Shown here: one piece after another, positions 14,952-23,487 of the stretch
Numbering within the stretch: position 1 is the stretch's first letter
Layout of the letters: each line of letters starts with the position of its first letter
From: Ichthyobacteriaceae bacterium
GTDB taxonomy: Bacteria; Bacteroidota; Bacteroidia; Flavobacteriales; JADGDT01
DNA: 41,454 nucleotides
Assembly (NCBI GenBank): GCA_016744755.1
Contig: JADGDT010000015.1
Coordinates: 1-41,454, forward strand
Direction of reading: 5' to 3'
The notes under the pieces: generated by a model
The model's input: the letters and a program-made list of their open reading frames with translations, nothing else
Told to the model about the DNA's origin: nothing
The model's database searches: none
Made by a program: the position numbers and the translations under genes

Positions 14952-15533
14952 ATGAACAGATTTTTAAGATTCTTTTTTCAAGGACTCCTTTATACAATTC
15001 CAATAAGTGTAACTTTTTATGTTATTTGGGAAATTGTTGTTACAATTGATTCAAAGGTTCAGCCTTGGCTCCCATTTGATGCTCATGGATTAGGTATAGT
15101 TATAGTTTTTGTACTTATTACTTTAATTGGAATAATAGGTAATCTTTTTGTAACACTACCAATAGTATCTTATGCTGAAAAAATACTAATTAAAGCACCA
15201 CTTGTTAGAATTATTTATACATCTCTCAAAGATTTAGTCTCTTCTTTTGTCGGGCAGAAAAAAAGTTTCGATAAACCAGTATTAGTTAAGCTCTATCCCG
15301 AAAGTGAAATTTATAGACTAGGCTTTCTTACGGACGAATCTCTTGATAAATTAGAGTTAGAAGATGGTATGGTTTCTGTATATGTTCCACATTCATATGC
15401 AATTTCTGGACAATTGTTTATTGTAAATAAAAATATGCTAAAAATGGTAAATGTTGATGCTACAGGAATGATGAAATATATTGTATCAGGCGGAGTTACA
15501 GAAATGGCAGAGAATAATGATTCGGAAATATAA
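14952..15533 (+). CDS. DUF502 family membrane protein
   Basis: A 193-residue inner-membrane protein of the DUF502 family. It has two hydrophobic helices (about 10-30 and 47-70), the first followed by the conserved short loop and the second by PIVSYAEKILIKAPLVRIIY, then a cytoplasmic beta-rich domain with VKLYPESEIYRLGFLTDE and DGMVSVYVPHSYAISGQLFIV. The family is widespread, and a plant relative (LCV/COV) affects vascular patterning; the bacterial role is unknown. It follows the biotin carrier by 47 bp in the same direction and precedes the rhomboid by 66 bp, so a loose operon is possible. Confidence 0.88.
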   Translation: MNRFLRFFFQGLLYTIPISVTFYVIWEIVVTIDSKVQPWLPFDAHGLGIVIVFVLITLIGIIGNLFVTLPIVSYAEKILIKAPLVRIIYTSLKDLVSSFVGQKKSFDKPVLVKLYPESEIYRLGFLTDESLDKLELEDGMVSVYVPHSYAISGQLFIVNKNMLKMVNVDATGMMKYIVSGGVTEMAENNDSEI

Positions 15534-15599
15534 GACCAAATTAAATTTCTAAGATCTCCATTCTTGATGATTTAAGTACAGATTTATAACTAAAAGACA

Positions 15600-16490
15600 A
15601 TGAACGAAGTAATAGAAAAATTAAAATACGAATTCTCTAAAGGTACAGTCCTCATAAAACTGCTATTCCTAAATGTTGGAGTATTTGTGTTTATGTTGAT
15701 ACTCAATTTTGCAATGCATCTTTTAGATATAGAAATTGAACCTAGCATTTGGAGTTATTTTGCTTTGCATGCCGATGGTGTTGAATTCGTAACCAAACCG
15801 TGGACATTACTAACTTATAGCGTATTTCACAGTGGCTTTAATCATATTTTATTTAACATGATATTGCTGTATTTAGGAGGACAAATATTCCTTCAATACT
15901 TAAATCAACGTCAATTACTTAGTTTATATATTCTTGGAGTAATATCTGGAGGGCTACTATTTGTAGTCTCAATAAATGCTTTCCCCATATTTAGTAATCC
16001 TGTAGATTTTTATAGTATTATTGGTGCTTCGGCAGGTGTTATGGCAGTGATAGTGGCAATTGCAACTTACGTTCCAAATTATTCGGTGCGCTTATTTTTG
16101 TTGGGCAATGTGAAGCTTTGGCATATAGCAGTATTTTTGTTAATTATGGATTTAGTTCAATTTAAATCTGGAAATGAAGGCGGACATATTTCACATTTTG
16201 GAGGAGCTTTGATAGGATATTTTTATGCTAAACAACTTAAAAATGGGAAAGACATTGGTGCATGGATAAACAATATCATCGATAAAATAACAGTTCTTTT
16301 TAAACCCAAAGCACACCCTTTCCAAAAGGTTTATAAAAACGAAACACCTCGCAATGACTATGAATACAACTTGACAAAGAAGCAACACGAAGAAAAAATT
16401 GATGATATACTAGGTAAAATTTCAAAGTCGGGTTATGAAAGTTTGACTTCCGATGAAAAGGATTTTTTATTTAAAGCTGGGAAGAAGTAG
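15600..16490 (+). CDS. Rhomboid family intramembrane serine protease
   Basis: A 296-residue polytopic membrane protease. The rhomboid hallmarks are present: HSGFNHILFNM in the second core helix (the HxxxN motif), GASAG with the catalytic Ser144, and SHFGGALIG with the catalytic His199. Six core helices span about 22-215. The C-terminal 80 residues are cytoplasmic and charged, ending in KKQHEEKIDDILGKISKSGYESLTSDEKDFL, a helical tail that recurs in Bacteroidota rhomboids and may bind a partner. It cleaves membrane helices near the outer leaflet; its substrate is unknown. It is convergent with the EamA gene, with a small 7-bp stem (CTTAATG / CATTAAG near 16503-16530) between the two. Confidence 0.93.
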   Translation: MNEVIEKLKYEFSKGTVLIKLLFLNVGVFVFMLILNFAMHLLDIEIEPSIWSYFALHADGVEFVTKPWTLLTYSVFHSGFNHILFNMILLYLGGQIFLQYLNQRQLLSLYILGVISGGLLFVVSINAFPIFSNPVDFYSIIGASAGVMAVIVAIATYVPNYSVRLFLLGNVKLWHIAVFLLIMDLVQFKSGNEGGHISHFGGALIGYFYAKQLKNGKDIGAWINNIIDKITVLFKPKAHPFQKVYKNETPRNDYEYNLTKKQHEEKIDDILGKISKSGYESLTSDEKDFLFKAGKK

Positions 16491-16545
16491 AACCTAAAGA
16501 ACCTTAATGTTAGTATTTTTTCACCATTAAGAAAATAGTATAACA

Positions 16546-17508
16546 CTAATGCTTTAAATTTCTTCTATTTTTTATTTTAACCTTGAGTTTAGCAATGGCT
16601 CTTACATTGTCTGTATTAAGATTAACGATTGCAAAAATCATAACCACAGCACTCACTATTTGAATTTCAGAAAGTACATTTCCGTTAATTGCATAATCGA
16701 AAAACACCGCAGAAATTGGAAAAAACAACTCCATAATAGTTGCAATAATTGCTTTAACTCTTTTAAGTCCGTAGTAGTAAAGCATCATCGAACCCGAACC
16801 TGTTGTAAGCGATATTGTGGCAATCACTAACCAATTTTGACTTGTAGCAGTAGAAAAATCAGAGTATGATTTATTGTAAATAACTACGAACAACATTATA
16901 AAAGTAGCTATTCCATATCTGAAAAATGTAGTTGAAGCAAAATCTAATTTCCCCATTACCTTTTTTCCAAACACTGTAGAACTTCCAAAAGAGAAAGCCG
17001 CTAACACTGCGTAAAGAGATGCTTTAAAAGTGTTATTTCCCAAATCAAAAACTACTTTAGATTCACCAAATGTTAAGAAATATCCAGCTGTTAATGCAAT
17101 TGCTGCCCAAAAAATATATCTCTTCCTCAATTTCTCTTTCAGAAAAGTAACAGCTAAAAATATTGCAAATATTGGTTGTAATTTCTGAAGTAAAACCACA
17201 ACAGATACTGACTGAAAGTTTACTAAAAACAATGCCTTAACTATTGCTAATGTTCCTATGACTGCTCCAAAAAGCGAGACAAAAATTAGAGATAATAATT
17301 CTTGAGTGTCTAATGATTTCAGATGAGCATATTTTTTGTAAAGGAAAATATTCATCAGAGCAAAAGGCACCAAATGAAGTATAAAAACCACAAAAGTTAC
17401 ATCTAGATTATATAGTTGAGGTGTTAGAAAAACTCCATCAAAACCCCACAAACTAGCAGAAATACCAATTATAGATGCTCCAAAAATTATGCTCTTAGTC
17501 TTTTCCAT
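16546..17508 (-). CDS. EamA/DMT-superfamily transporter
   Basis: A 320-residue inner-membrane protein with ten predicted helices arranged as two EamA repeats (about residues 8-140 and 160-300), as in the drug/metabolite transporter superfamily. QSVSVVVLLQKLQPIFAIFLAVTF-like sequence closes the first repeat (the segment VVLLQKLQPIFA is characteristic), and ELFFPISAVFFDYAI closes the second. It probably exports or imports a small metabolite by exchange or proton coupling; the substrate cannot be told. The frame continues to 17544, but I chose the ATG at 17506-17508 (MEKTKSIIFGAS) because it places a short charged stretch before helix one, as in relatives. Confidence 0.85.
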   Translation of the reverse strand: MEKTKSIIFGASIIGISASLWGFDGVFLTPQLYNLDVTFVVFILHLVPFALMNIFLYKKYAHLKSLDTQELLSLIFVSLFGAVIGTLAIVKALFLVNFQSVSVVVLLQKLQPIFAIFLAVTFLKEKLRKRYIFWAAIALTAGYFLTFGESKVVFDLGNNTFKASLYAVLAAFSFGSSTVFGKKVMGKLDFASTTFFRYGIATFIMLFVVIYNKSYSDFSTATSQNWLVIATISLTTGSGSMMLYYYGLKRVKAIIATIMELFFPISAVFFDYAINGNVLSEIQIVSAVVMIFAIVNLNTDNVRAIAKLKVKIKNRRNLKH

Positions 17509-17752
17509 TCTTATCTTATCAATATTAACAAGCCCAAATATCATGTAAAGGTGATATTTTTTTATCGTTTAGAAAACCAAACTATCCAAATTATCATTAA
17601 TACGGACAGTTAGCTTCCTTTATTATTGTTAACTTGGGAAGTTGAAATCTAGTAAATAAATACAATTTATAGAAAAGCACACTTTAATTATCACTTACAC
17701 TTTATTGTTAATCTTATATCATAATTAGTTTTAAATCTCATATTGTAATTTA

Positions 17753-17760
17753 TATATTTG
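17753..17760 (+). promoter_or_regulatory. -7 element of the formate dehydrogenase genes
   Basis: TATATTTG matches TAnnTTTG exactly, 42 bp before the ATG. A second candidate, TGTATTTG (17767-17774) with TTG at 17743-17745 (21-nt spacer), is also possible, so the exact start is uncertain. Confidence 0.5.
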
Positions 17761-17802
17761 TATTTCTGTATTTGTGTAATTACAGCAAACTAAAGCAACA
17801 AT

Positions 17803-19452
17803 ATGTCTAGTAAAAATTTAAGAGCTCTTTCTTACCGAAAAGGTATGGATGATAATCTTTTCGAAAATATATCTAATCTCACTAGTAATAAGACTTCAAA
17901 TGAGAACGAATTAAAAAAACTAGCTGATGATTATAAAATTGGTGAGTCTGTTATACTGGGAACTTCTACCTTTTACGATTTTTTAAGACCCGAAAATGCA
18001 AATAAAAAAATACACGTTTGTACAGGTACTGCCTGTATGACATCTGGAACTCAACAAAAATTAAATGAAAATTTAAAAGAATATTTTCATGAAGATGAAA
18101 TTGGACATGCTGCCTGTTTAGGCCATTGTCATAGCAATTCTGCATTTATGTACAATGATAAAACATATTCTGTTGATGATGCATATGAGCTAGCAGAAGT
18201 AATAAAATCGAAATCAACAAAAGAAAATACTTACTCTACAGGATGCAACACTACCCCAATTTTAAGTGGAGAAATAAAAGATTTAAAAGAATTTTATGCT
18301 CCATTAAAAAAATGGGCAAATAACAAACAAGAAATAATTGACAACTTAAAAACTTCTAATTTAAGAGGTAGAGGTGGTGCAGGATTTCCTTTCTTCTTCA
18401 AATTGGAATCTGCCTCTAAAGCAGAAGGAGACCAAAAATATATTGTGTGTAATGCCGATGAAGGAGATCCAGGAGCCTACTCAGATATGTATTTGATGGA
18501 GAAACATCCAATAAAGGTTTTGTATGGGATGATGATTGCTGGCTTAACCATAGGTGCCGATACGGGAGTGCTTTACATAAGAGGAGAATATCCAAACTCG
18601 ATACGAAGAATAAAAAAAGCCATAAATCGTCTAACAGCATTAAACTACGTAGGAGAAAATATTCTTGGAATAGAAGGATTTAATTTCAATTTTAAAATTA
18701 CTCGTGGACAAGGTGCTTATGTTTGTGGCGAAGAAACTGCGTTATTAAATTCAATTGAAGGACTTAGACCCGAAGTTAGAGTTAGACCTCCATACCCTAC
18801 TGTTGAAGGACTTTATGGCAAACCAACAGTGTTATCAAATGTAGAAACTTTTGCAAATATACACTGGATACTAGAAAATGGAGGAGAAGCTTATGCCAAA
18901 CTAGGAACTGAAAAATCTAAAGGAACAAAATTGGTTTCTTTGGATGGCTTTTTTAATAATCCTGGAGTTTTCGAAATAGAAATGGGAACACCATTGCAAA
19001 CTATTTTTAATGAATATGGCAAAGGATTCAAATCGGGAATAAAAGCTCTACAAATTGGAGGACCACTTGGGGGAATAGTTCCTATTGAAAAAATAAAAGA
19101 TCTAACACTAGACTTTGAATCTCTTGGGGAAAATGGTTTCTTACTAGGACATGCTAGTTTTGTTTCTATTCCTGTAGATTTTCCTATGATTAAATTTATA
19201 GACCATCTACTAAAATTTACTTCGGATGAATCTTGTGGAAAATGCTACCCGTGTAGAATAGGTTCTAAACGCGGACACGAGTTGGTAGTTAAAGCTCAAA
19301 AAGAAGATTACAAAATAGACAGACAATTATTCGACGATTTATTGGAAACACTAGAAATAGGTTCTCTTTGTGCGTTAGGTGGCGGAGTTCCTATCCCATT
19401 AAAAAATGCAATGGAATATTTTCAGGAAGAATTGAAGGAATATTTTGAATAA
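17803..19452 (+). CDS. NAD-dependent formate dehydrogenase, diaphorase subunit (NuoE-NuoF fusion)
   Basis: A 549-residue flavoprotein that passes electrons from formate to NAD+. The N-terminal 140 residues form a NuoE/FdsG-like thioredoxin fold with one [2Fe-2S] cluster (Cys73, Cys78, Cys105, Cys109 in CTGTAC and CLGHC). The rest is NuoF/FdsB-like: NLRGRGGAGFPFFFK binds FMN and NADH, CNADEGDPGAYSD and GAYVCGEETALLNSIEG follow, and SCGKCYPCRIGSKRG with GSLCALGG binds a [4Fe-4S] cluster. The fusion replaces the separate gamma and beta subunits of the FdsABG type. The molybdenum subunit gene follows after a 132-bp repeat-filled gap. The full complex I (Nuo) operon is absent here, which supports the formate dehydrogenase call. 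Confidence 0.88.
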   Translation: MSSKNLRALSYRKGMDDNLFENISNLTSNKTSNENELKKLADDYKIGESVILGTSTFYDFLRPENANKKIHVCTGTACMTSGTQQKLNENLKEYFHEDEIGHAACLGHCHSNSAFMYNDKTYSVDDAYELAEVIKSKSTKENTYSTGCNTTPILSGEIKDLKEFYAPLKKWANNKQEIIDNLKTSNLRGRGGAGFPFFFKLESASKAEGDQKYIVCNADEGDPGAYSDMYLMEKHPIKVLYGMMIAGLTIGADTGVLYIRGEYPNSIRRIKKAINRLTALNYVGENILGIEGFNFNFKITRGQGAYVCGEETALLNSIEGLRPEVRVRPPYPTVEGLYGKPTVLSNVETFANIHWILENGGEAYAKLGTEKSKGTKLVSLDGFFNNPGVFEIEMGTPLQTIFNEYGKGFKSGIKALQIGGPLGGIVPIEKIKDLTLDFESLGENGFLLGHASFVSIPVDFPMIKFIDHLLKFTSDESCGKCYPCRIGSKRGHELVVKAQKEDYKIDRQLFDDLLETLEIGSLCALGGGVPIPLKNAMEYFQEELKEYFE

Positions 19453-19511
19453 CTGTTTAATTGTTGAACTGTTTAATTGTTTAATCGTTTAACTGTTGAA
19501 CTGTTTAACTG
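19451..19511. repeat. 8-bp tandem repeat array (AAYTGTTK), about 7.6 units
   Basis: Units AACTGTTT, AATTGTTG, AACTGTTT, AATTGTTT, AATCGTTT, AACTGTTG and AACTGTTT lie in direct succession, starting in the stop codon of the NuoE-NuoF gene. The same unit, on the same theme GTTTAAC, recurs in the trmN6-rimM junction at 30781. Confidence 0.85.
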
Positions 19512-19532
19512 AAAAAATGCCTATCGCTTACC

Positions 19533-19580
19533 GCCAATAGCTCAAAGCTAAAAGCCAATAGCCAAAGGCTAAAAGCCAAA
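19533..19580. repeat. Short AGCCAATAGC/AGCTAAAAGCC repeat cluster
   Basis: Irregular repeats of GCCAATAGC, AAAGCTAAAAGCC and AAAGGCTAAAAGCC fill the last 50 bp before the molybdopterin subunit ATG. Such sequence is non-coding and frequently seen between genes in Bacteroidota. Confidence 0.6.
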
Positions 19581-19584
19581 GAAA

Positions 19585-22287
19585 ATGAAAGCATATATAG
19601 ATAACGAAGCATACGAAATTGATAAGGGTGAAACTATGCTCGAATTTGTTAGGCGTATAAAAGGTCAAGATTCTATTCCAACAATGTGTCAGGCAGATAA
19701 TTTAGAGAATTTCGGATCGTGTAGAGTTTGTTCTGTAGATGTAGCTTTACAAAAGGATGGAAATGCTAAATCAATGGCTTCGTGTCATACACCTGTTTCC
19801 GATGGTCAATATATTTATCCAAACTCAGAGAGAATAATTAGGCTTAGAAAAAATATTACCGAGTTAATATTAACAGATTATCCAAAAGATAAAATTACGC
19901 CTGCCGAAGGTAAAAAAGCTACTGAATTTCAAAATACAATTGCTAAAATTGGTGTTCCTGAAATTAGATATCCCGAGGGAGAAAATCACTCTTACTTAGA
20001 GCCAGATACTGAGCATCCTTACATAAAATCAGATTTATCGCAATGTATAAATTGCTACCGTTGTGTACGTGCCTGCGAAGAGATTCAAGGTGAAATGATA
20101 CTCGGAATGAGCGGTCGTGGTTTCGCAAATCACATCATCAAAGGATTCGATACAACTTTTAATTTATCAGCTTGTGTATCGTGTGGAGCTTGTGTACAAA
20201 CTTGCCCTACCGAAGCACTTACCGATAAATATGAATCTAAAACTATAATTGCCGATGAAATAGTTCGTACTACTTGTACTTATTGTGGTGTTGGTTGTCA
20301 ACTTGATATTTCAGTTGTTGATGGAGAAATAAAAGGAATTCAAGCACCAATAGATGCCGAAGTAAACGCAGGTCACACTTGTATAAAAGGTCGTTATGCT
20401 TTTGAATTTTACAACCACCCCGAAAGAGTAAAAGAACCTCTGATTCGTAAAAATGGCAAACTAGAAGAAGTAACTTGGGATGAAGCTTACGATTACATCG
20501 CAACAAAACTTACTAGCATAAAAACCGAATTTGGACCTGATGCAATAGGTGGAATATCTTCGTCACGTGCTACGAACGAAGAAAATTATTTGATGCAAAA
20601 ATTCATCAGAGCAGTTATTGGCACAAATAACATTGATGGATGTGCAAGAGTTTGTCACGCACCTACAGCTTACGGAATGCAAAAGGCATTTGGAACTGGA
20701 GCTGCTACAAATTCAATTTATGGAGTAGGCATTACAGATGCATTTTTGGTTGTTGGAGCAAATCCAACTCATGCTCATCCAGTTACAGGTGCTAAGCTGA
20801 AACAGGAATTTATGAAAGGTAAAATATCGATAGTTATTGATCCTGTAAAAACTGATTTGGCAAAACTAGCAACTCATCATTTACAGTTGCGACCAGGTAC
20901 AAATGTAGCTACATTAAATATGTTCATTTACTACCTTATTAAAGGTGGATATGTAGATTACGATAGAGTAAATTCGAGAACAGAGCTTTTTGACGATTTC
21001 AAAAAACAAATTTTAGAATTGAATATTGCAGAACTTGAAAATGTAACAGGTCTGAAAAAAGAAGCCGTAAGAGCAGCCGCCAATGCATATGGAAGTGCCG
21101 ATAAAGCAATGGAGTTTCACGGACTTGGTGTTACAGAACATTATCAAGGTAGTAAAACAGTAATGCTTCTTGCAAATATTGCGATGATGACTGGTAATGT
21201 TGGTAAAAACGGAGTAGGATTAAATCCGCTACGTGGACAAAACAACGTTCAAGGTGCTGCCGATATGGGAGTACAACCTCATCAAGGAGCTGGTTACATG
21301 GATGTTGAGAACCCTGAGATTCAGCAATATTATGCCGAAAAGTATGGTGTAGAAAAAATGCCGGAAAAAGAAGGATTAAAAATTCCTGAGATGTTTGACA
21401 ATGCAATTGCAGGTAAATTTAAGGCACTTTGGATTATGGGTGAAGATACCTTGATGACTGATCCAAACACAAAACATATTGAAAAAGCCTTTGCAGATTT
21501 GGACATACTTATTGTTCAAGAATTATTTATGTCGGCAACTGCTGAGGCTGCGGATGTTGTACTACCAGCATCGTCTTACCTAGAGAAAAATGGAACATTT
21601 ACTAATGGGGAACGTCGTGTGCAAAGAGTTAATAAAGTTGTAGAATCAATTGGAAACTCTAAACCCGATGGACAGATTATGGTTGACATAATGAATAAGA
21701 TGGGTTATGCTCAAGAAGGTTACGAAGCTGATGTAATTTTAAAAGAAATTGCAGATGTTGTTCCTTTCTTTAAAGGGATTACTTGGGACAGACTAGCTAC
21801 AAATGGTTTGCAATGGCCAGTAGCCGAAGATGGAACTGATACCAAAATTCTTCACGAAGAAATGTGTAAACATGGTAAAGGACGCTTTCATTATTTTGAA
21901 TATGACCAAAGTCCTGAGCTTAAAGAACACTCAGCAAAATTTCCTTACATACTTACTACTAGTCGTTTGCTAGAGCATTACAACTCAGGGACAATGACAC
22001 GTAGAACAGATAATCAGAAAATTGCGCCTAAGGATTATCTTCAAGTAAGTCCTGCCGATGCAAAAATTAAGGGTATTGTAGATAACGAAAAAGTTAGAAT
22101 TTTTTCTGATAGAGGTAGTGTTGAGATTTTTGTTAAGATTTCTGATGATGTTGATGCTGGAGTTGTTAGAACAACATTTCATCAGCCAGAGGTATTTATA
22201 AATATAATTACAGGTAATGTGGGAGATTTAGAAACATTAACTCCTGAGTATAAGGTAGTGGCTGTTGATTTTGAGAAATTGAATTAA
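19585..22287 (+). CDS. Formate dehydrogenase, molybdopterin (alpha) subunit
   Basis: A 900-residue catalytic subunit oxidising formate to CO2. Domains in order: a NuoG-like [2Fe-2S] domain (Cys35, Cys46, Cys49, Cys67), two ferredoxin-type [4Fe-4S] motifs (CINCYRCVRAC and CVSCGACVQTCP, about 155-210), then the molybdopterin oxidoreductase domain opening with CTYCGVGC and GHTCIKGRYAF. The active site reads CARVCHAPT, so Cys357-His358 takes the place of selenocysteine-His. The C-terminal molydopterin dinucleotide-binding domain (about 780-900) has TTSRLLEHYNSGTMTRRT. It forms a soluble NAD-linked enzyme with the upstream fusion subunit. No fdhD or cofactor genes are in the window. It is the last gene of the unit. 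Confidence 0.93.
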   Translation: MKAYIDNEAYEIDKGETMLEFVRRIKGQDSIPTMCQADNLENFGSCRVCSVDVALQKDGNAKSMASCHTPVSDGQYIYPNSERIIRLRKNITELILTDYPKDKITPAEGKKATEFQNTIAKIGVPEIRYPEGENHSYLEPDTEHPYIKSDLSQCINCYRCVRACEEIQGEMILGMSGRGFANHIIKGFDTTFNLSACVSCGACVQTCPTEALTDKYESKTIIADEIVRTTCTYCGVGCQLDISVVDGEIKGIQAPIDAEVNAGHTCIKGRYAFEFYNHPERVKEPLIRKNGKLEEVTWDEAYDYIATKLTSIKTEFGPDAIGGISSSRATNEENYLMQKFIRAVIGTNNIDGCARVCHAPTAYGMQKAFGTGAATNSIYGVGITDAFLVVGANPTHAHPVTGAKLKQEFMKGKISIVIDPVKTDLAKLATHHLQLRPGTNVATLNMFIYYLIKGGYVDYDRVNSRTELFDDFKKQILELNIAELENVTGLKKEAVRAAANAYGSADKAMEFHGLGVTEHYQGSKTVMLLANIAMMTGNVGKNGVGLNPLRGQNNVQGAADMGVQPHQGAGYMDVENPEIQQYYAEKYGVEKMPEKEGLKIPEMFDNAIAGKFKALWIMGEDTLMTDPNTKHIEKAFADLDILIVQELFMSATAEAADVVLPASSYLEKNGTFTNGERRVQRVNKVVESIGNSKPDGQIMVDIMNKMGYAQEGYEADVILKEIADVVPFFKGITWDRLATNGLQWPVAEDGTDTKILHEEMCKHGKGRFHYFEYDQSPELKEHSAKFPYILTTSRLLEHYNSGTMTRRTDNQKIAPKDYLQVSPADAKIKGIVDNEKVRIFSDRGSVEIFVKISDDVDAGVVRTTFHQPEVFINIITGNVGDLETLTPEYKVVAVDFEKLN

Positions 22288-22719
22288 GGGATTACTAATA
22301 ATTTTTTAGGTTCTACTGTTATTTTAATGGTTCACTCTCATTTATATGAATATTCTAAATTAGAAAATCCGTCATGTTGAGCGTAATTTCTTTTGTGCAA
22401 CAAAAAGAAATGCAGTCGAAACATCTATAGCTACAGTGATAACATAATGTGAGTTGTTTTGGAATAGACCTTTCGAATTACTCACCAACTATAATATTAT
22501 TGGTGTTCGTGAATCGCTTCGCTTATTTCGCTTTGGCTCCGCTACCCATGACGACTTTGTATTTATCTCGCAAAGTCGCAGAGTCGCAAAGCTGATTTTC
22601 TTAGCGCCTTAACGACTTTGCGAGATTCAAATCGTCATTAGCTCATTGGAGTTTTTGAGAAAAAAACTTAGGCCTCAAGGTGACGATTGTTCCACTAAAT
22701 TAGTGGTAGAACCATTTTT
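22288..22719. other. Non-coding repeat-rich region after the formate dehydrogenase
   Basis: No gene is supported. Seen here: GTCATGTTGAGCG and GCAGTCGAAACATCT (22371-22426), the two halves of a common dispersed repeat, separated by a palindrome (ATTTCTTTT / AAAAAGAAAT, 22385-22411); a small hairpin ACCAA...TTGGT near 22484-22504; and the CGCAAAGTCG inverted repeat listed separately. CCACTAAATTAGTGG at 22692-22706 is a further palindrome. Confidence 0.5.
22565..22626. repeat. 14-bp inverted repeat (ATCTCGCAAAGTCG)
   Basis: The arms ATCTCGCAAAGTCG (22565-22578) and CGACTTTGCGAGAT (22613-22626) are exact complements around a 34-nt loop with TCGCAAAGC and TTAGCGCC. This is a recognisable intergenic repeat type of Bacteroidota. 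It may serve as a boundary or a weak terminator, but no T-run follows. Confidence 0.7.
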
Positions 22720-22757
22720 AAAAAAGGATTATGTCATTATTGATGTAATCCTTTTTT
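22720..22757. terminator. Intrinsic terminator
   Basis: A perfect 12-bp stem (AAAAAAGGATTA / TAATCCTTTTTT) with a 14-nt loop, followed by a further T. It lies 430 bp after the formate dehydrogenase stop with only repeats between, so it is the first good terminator for that transcript. Confidence 0.8.
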
Positions 22758-22838
22758 TATGATATTTTCAGTATTTACTAGTGGTACAGCTCGCAATGTT
22801 AAGCTTTTACATCCTTAACATTGAAAATAGAATTGAAT

Positions 22839-22864
22839 GTTAAATTAAAGTTACTTTTACGTAT
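22839..22864 (+). promoter_or_regulatory. Weak PhoB-box-like direct repeat before the MORN gene
   Basis: GTTA at 22839 and 22850 are 11 bp apart, and GTAT follows at 22861 in the same phase. Two exact units can arise by chance in AT-rich DNA, so this is only a candidate extension of the set at 27880 and 34117. Confidence 0.25.
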
Positions 22865-22913
22865 CGTTAATTTTAAAACGTACTAGAAATACATCAACTT
22901 AAAACTCTACACA

Positions 22914-23261
22914 ATGAAATACATATTTATATTATTACTGACATTTGCAACCACGCTAGGTTATTCTCAGAATAAAAATAACACAGAAAAAGCAGTTTGC
23001 ACAAGATATGAAGATGGGTCTTTTAAAGAAACAGGACTTATTAAAAACAATAAATTAGAAGGACAATGGATTAAATACTCTGAAATAGGAGAAGCCATTG
23101 TTGTTGGGAATTACAAAAATGGTTCTAAAGAAGGTAAATGGACATTTGTAGATAATTATACGGGTGTAATAACTGAAGCTACATATTCTAAAAACAAGGT
23201 TGTAAAACTTAAGAAATTTCTTTACGATTCGCCAACTTCTATTTTGAGTTATACTAGATAG
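22914..23261 (+). CDS. Small secreted MORN-repeat-like protein (115 aa)
   Basis: A 115-residue exported protein with signal MKYIFILLLTFATTLGYSQ. The mature part holds three short repeats of the MORN/YwqK type (YEDGSFKETGLIKNNKLEGQ, VVGNYKNGSKEGKWTFVD, then TEATYSKNKVV), each ending in a glycine-tryptophan or similar turn. Such repeats form a flat beta sheet, often at membrane surfaces; no activity is known. It stands alone, between the terminator at 22720 and a dispersed repeat at 23294. Confidence 0.75.
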   Translation: MKYIFILLLTFATTLGYSQNKNNTEKAVCTRYEDGSFKETGLIKNNKLEGQWIKYSEIGEAIVVGNYKNGSKEGKWTFVDNYTGVITEATYSKNKVVKLKKFLYDSPTSILSYTR

Positions 23262-23293
23262 ATTTAAACTTCAAAAAGAATTATAGAATAGAC

Positions 23294-23455
23294 GGCTTAG
23301 TTCTAATAATCCCCGCTTTTTCAATAATTTTATTCCCCATCCCTAAAGGGTGAAATCATTGAAAAAGCTAAATCTCAATTTTATATTTTTTGATTCCCTT
23401 TAGGGTTAGGGCAAAACGAGAAATATAAAATTGAGATGGTTATTAGGGCTCAGTC
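23294..23455 (+). repeat. Three-way-junction repeat, copy 2 (best preserved)
   Basis: An outer stem pairs GGCTTAGTTCTAATAATCC (23294-23312) with GGTTATTAGGGCTCAGTC (23438-23455), allowing G-U pairs. Inside are hairpin A (GCTTTTTCAAT at 23315-23325 with ATTGAAAAAGC at 23358-23368) and hairpin B (17-bp perfect arms at 23372-23388 and 23421-23437). Loop A contains CCCTAAAGGG (23341-23350) and loop B CCCTTTAGGG (23396-23405), which are exact 10-nt complements. It has no reading frame. Other copies: 6553-6738 and 33041-33223. Confidence 0.85.
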
Positions 23456-23487
23456 AAATAGACTTATTCGTAAACAATAACAAAAGC

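Noticed and set aside
19451-19511. CRISPR-like array
   Set aside because: Units of 8 bp with no spacers; a simple tandem repeat.
21131-21406. Antisense frame inside the formate dehydrogenase alpha gene
   Set aside because: Lies wholly opposite a well-supported conserved gene; no promoter and no recognisable motifs.
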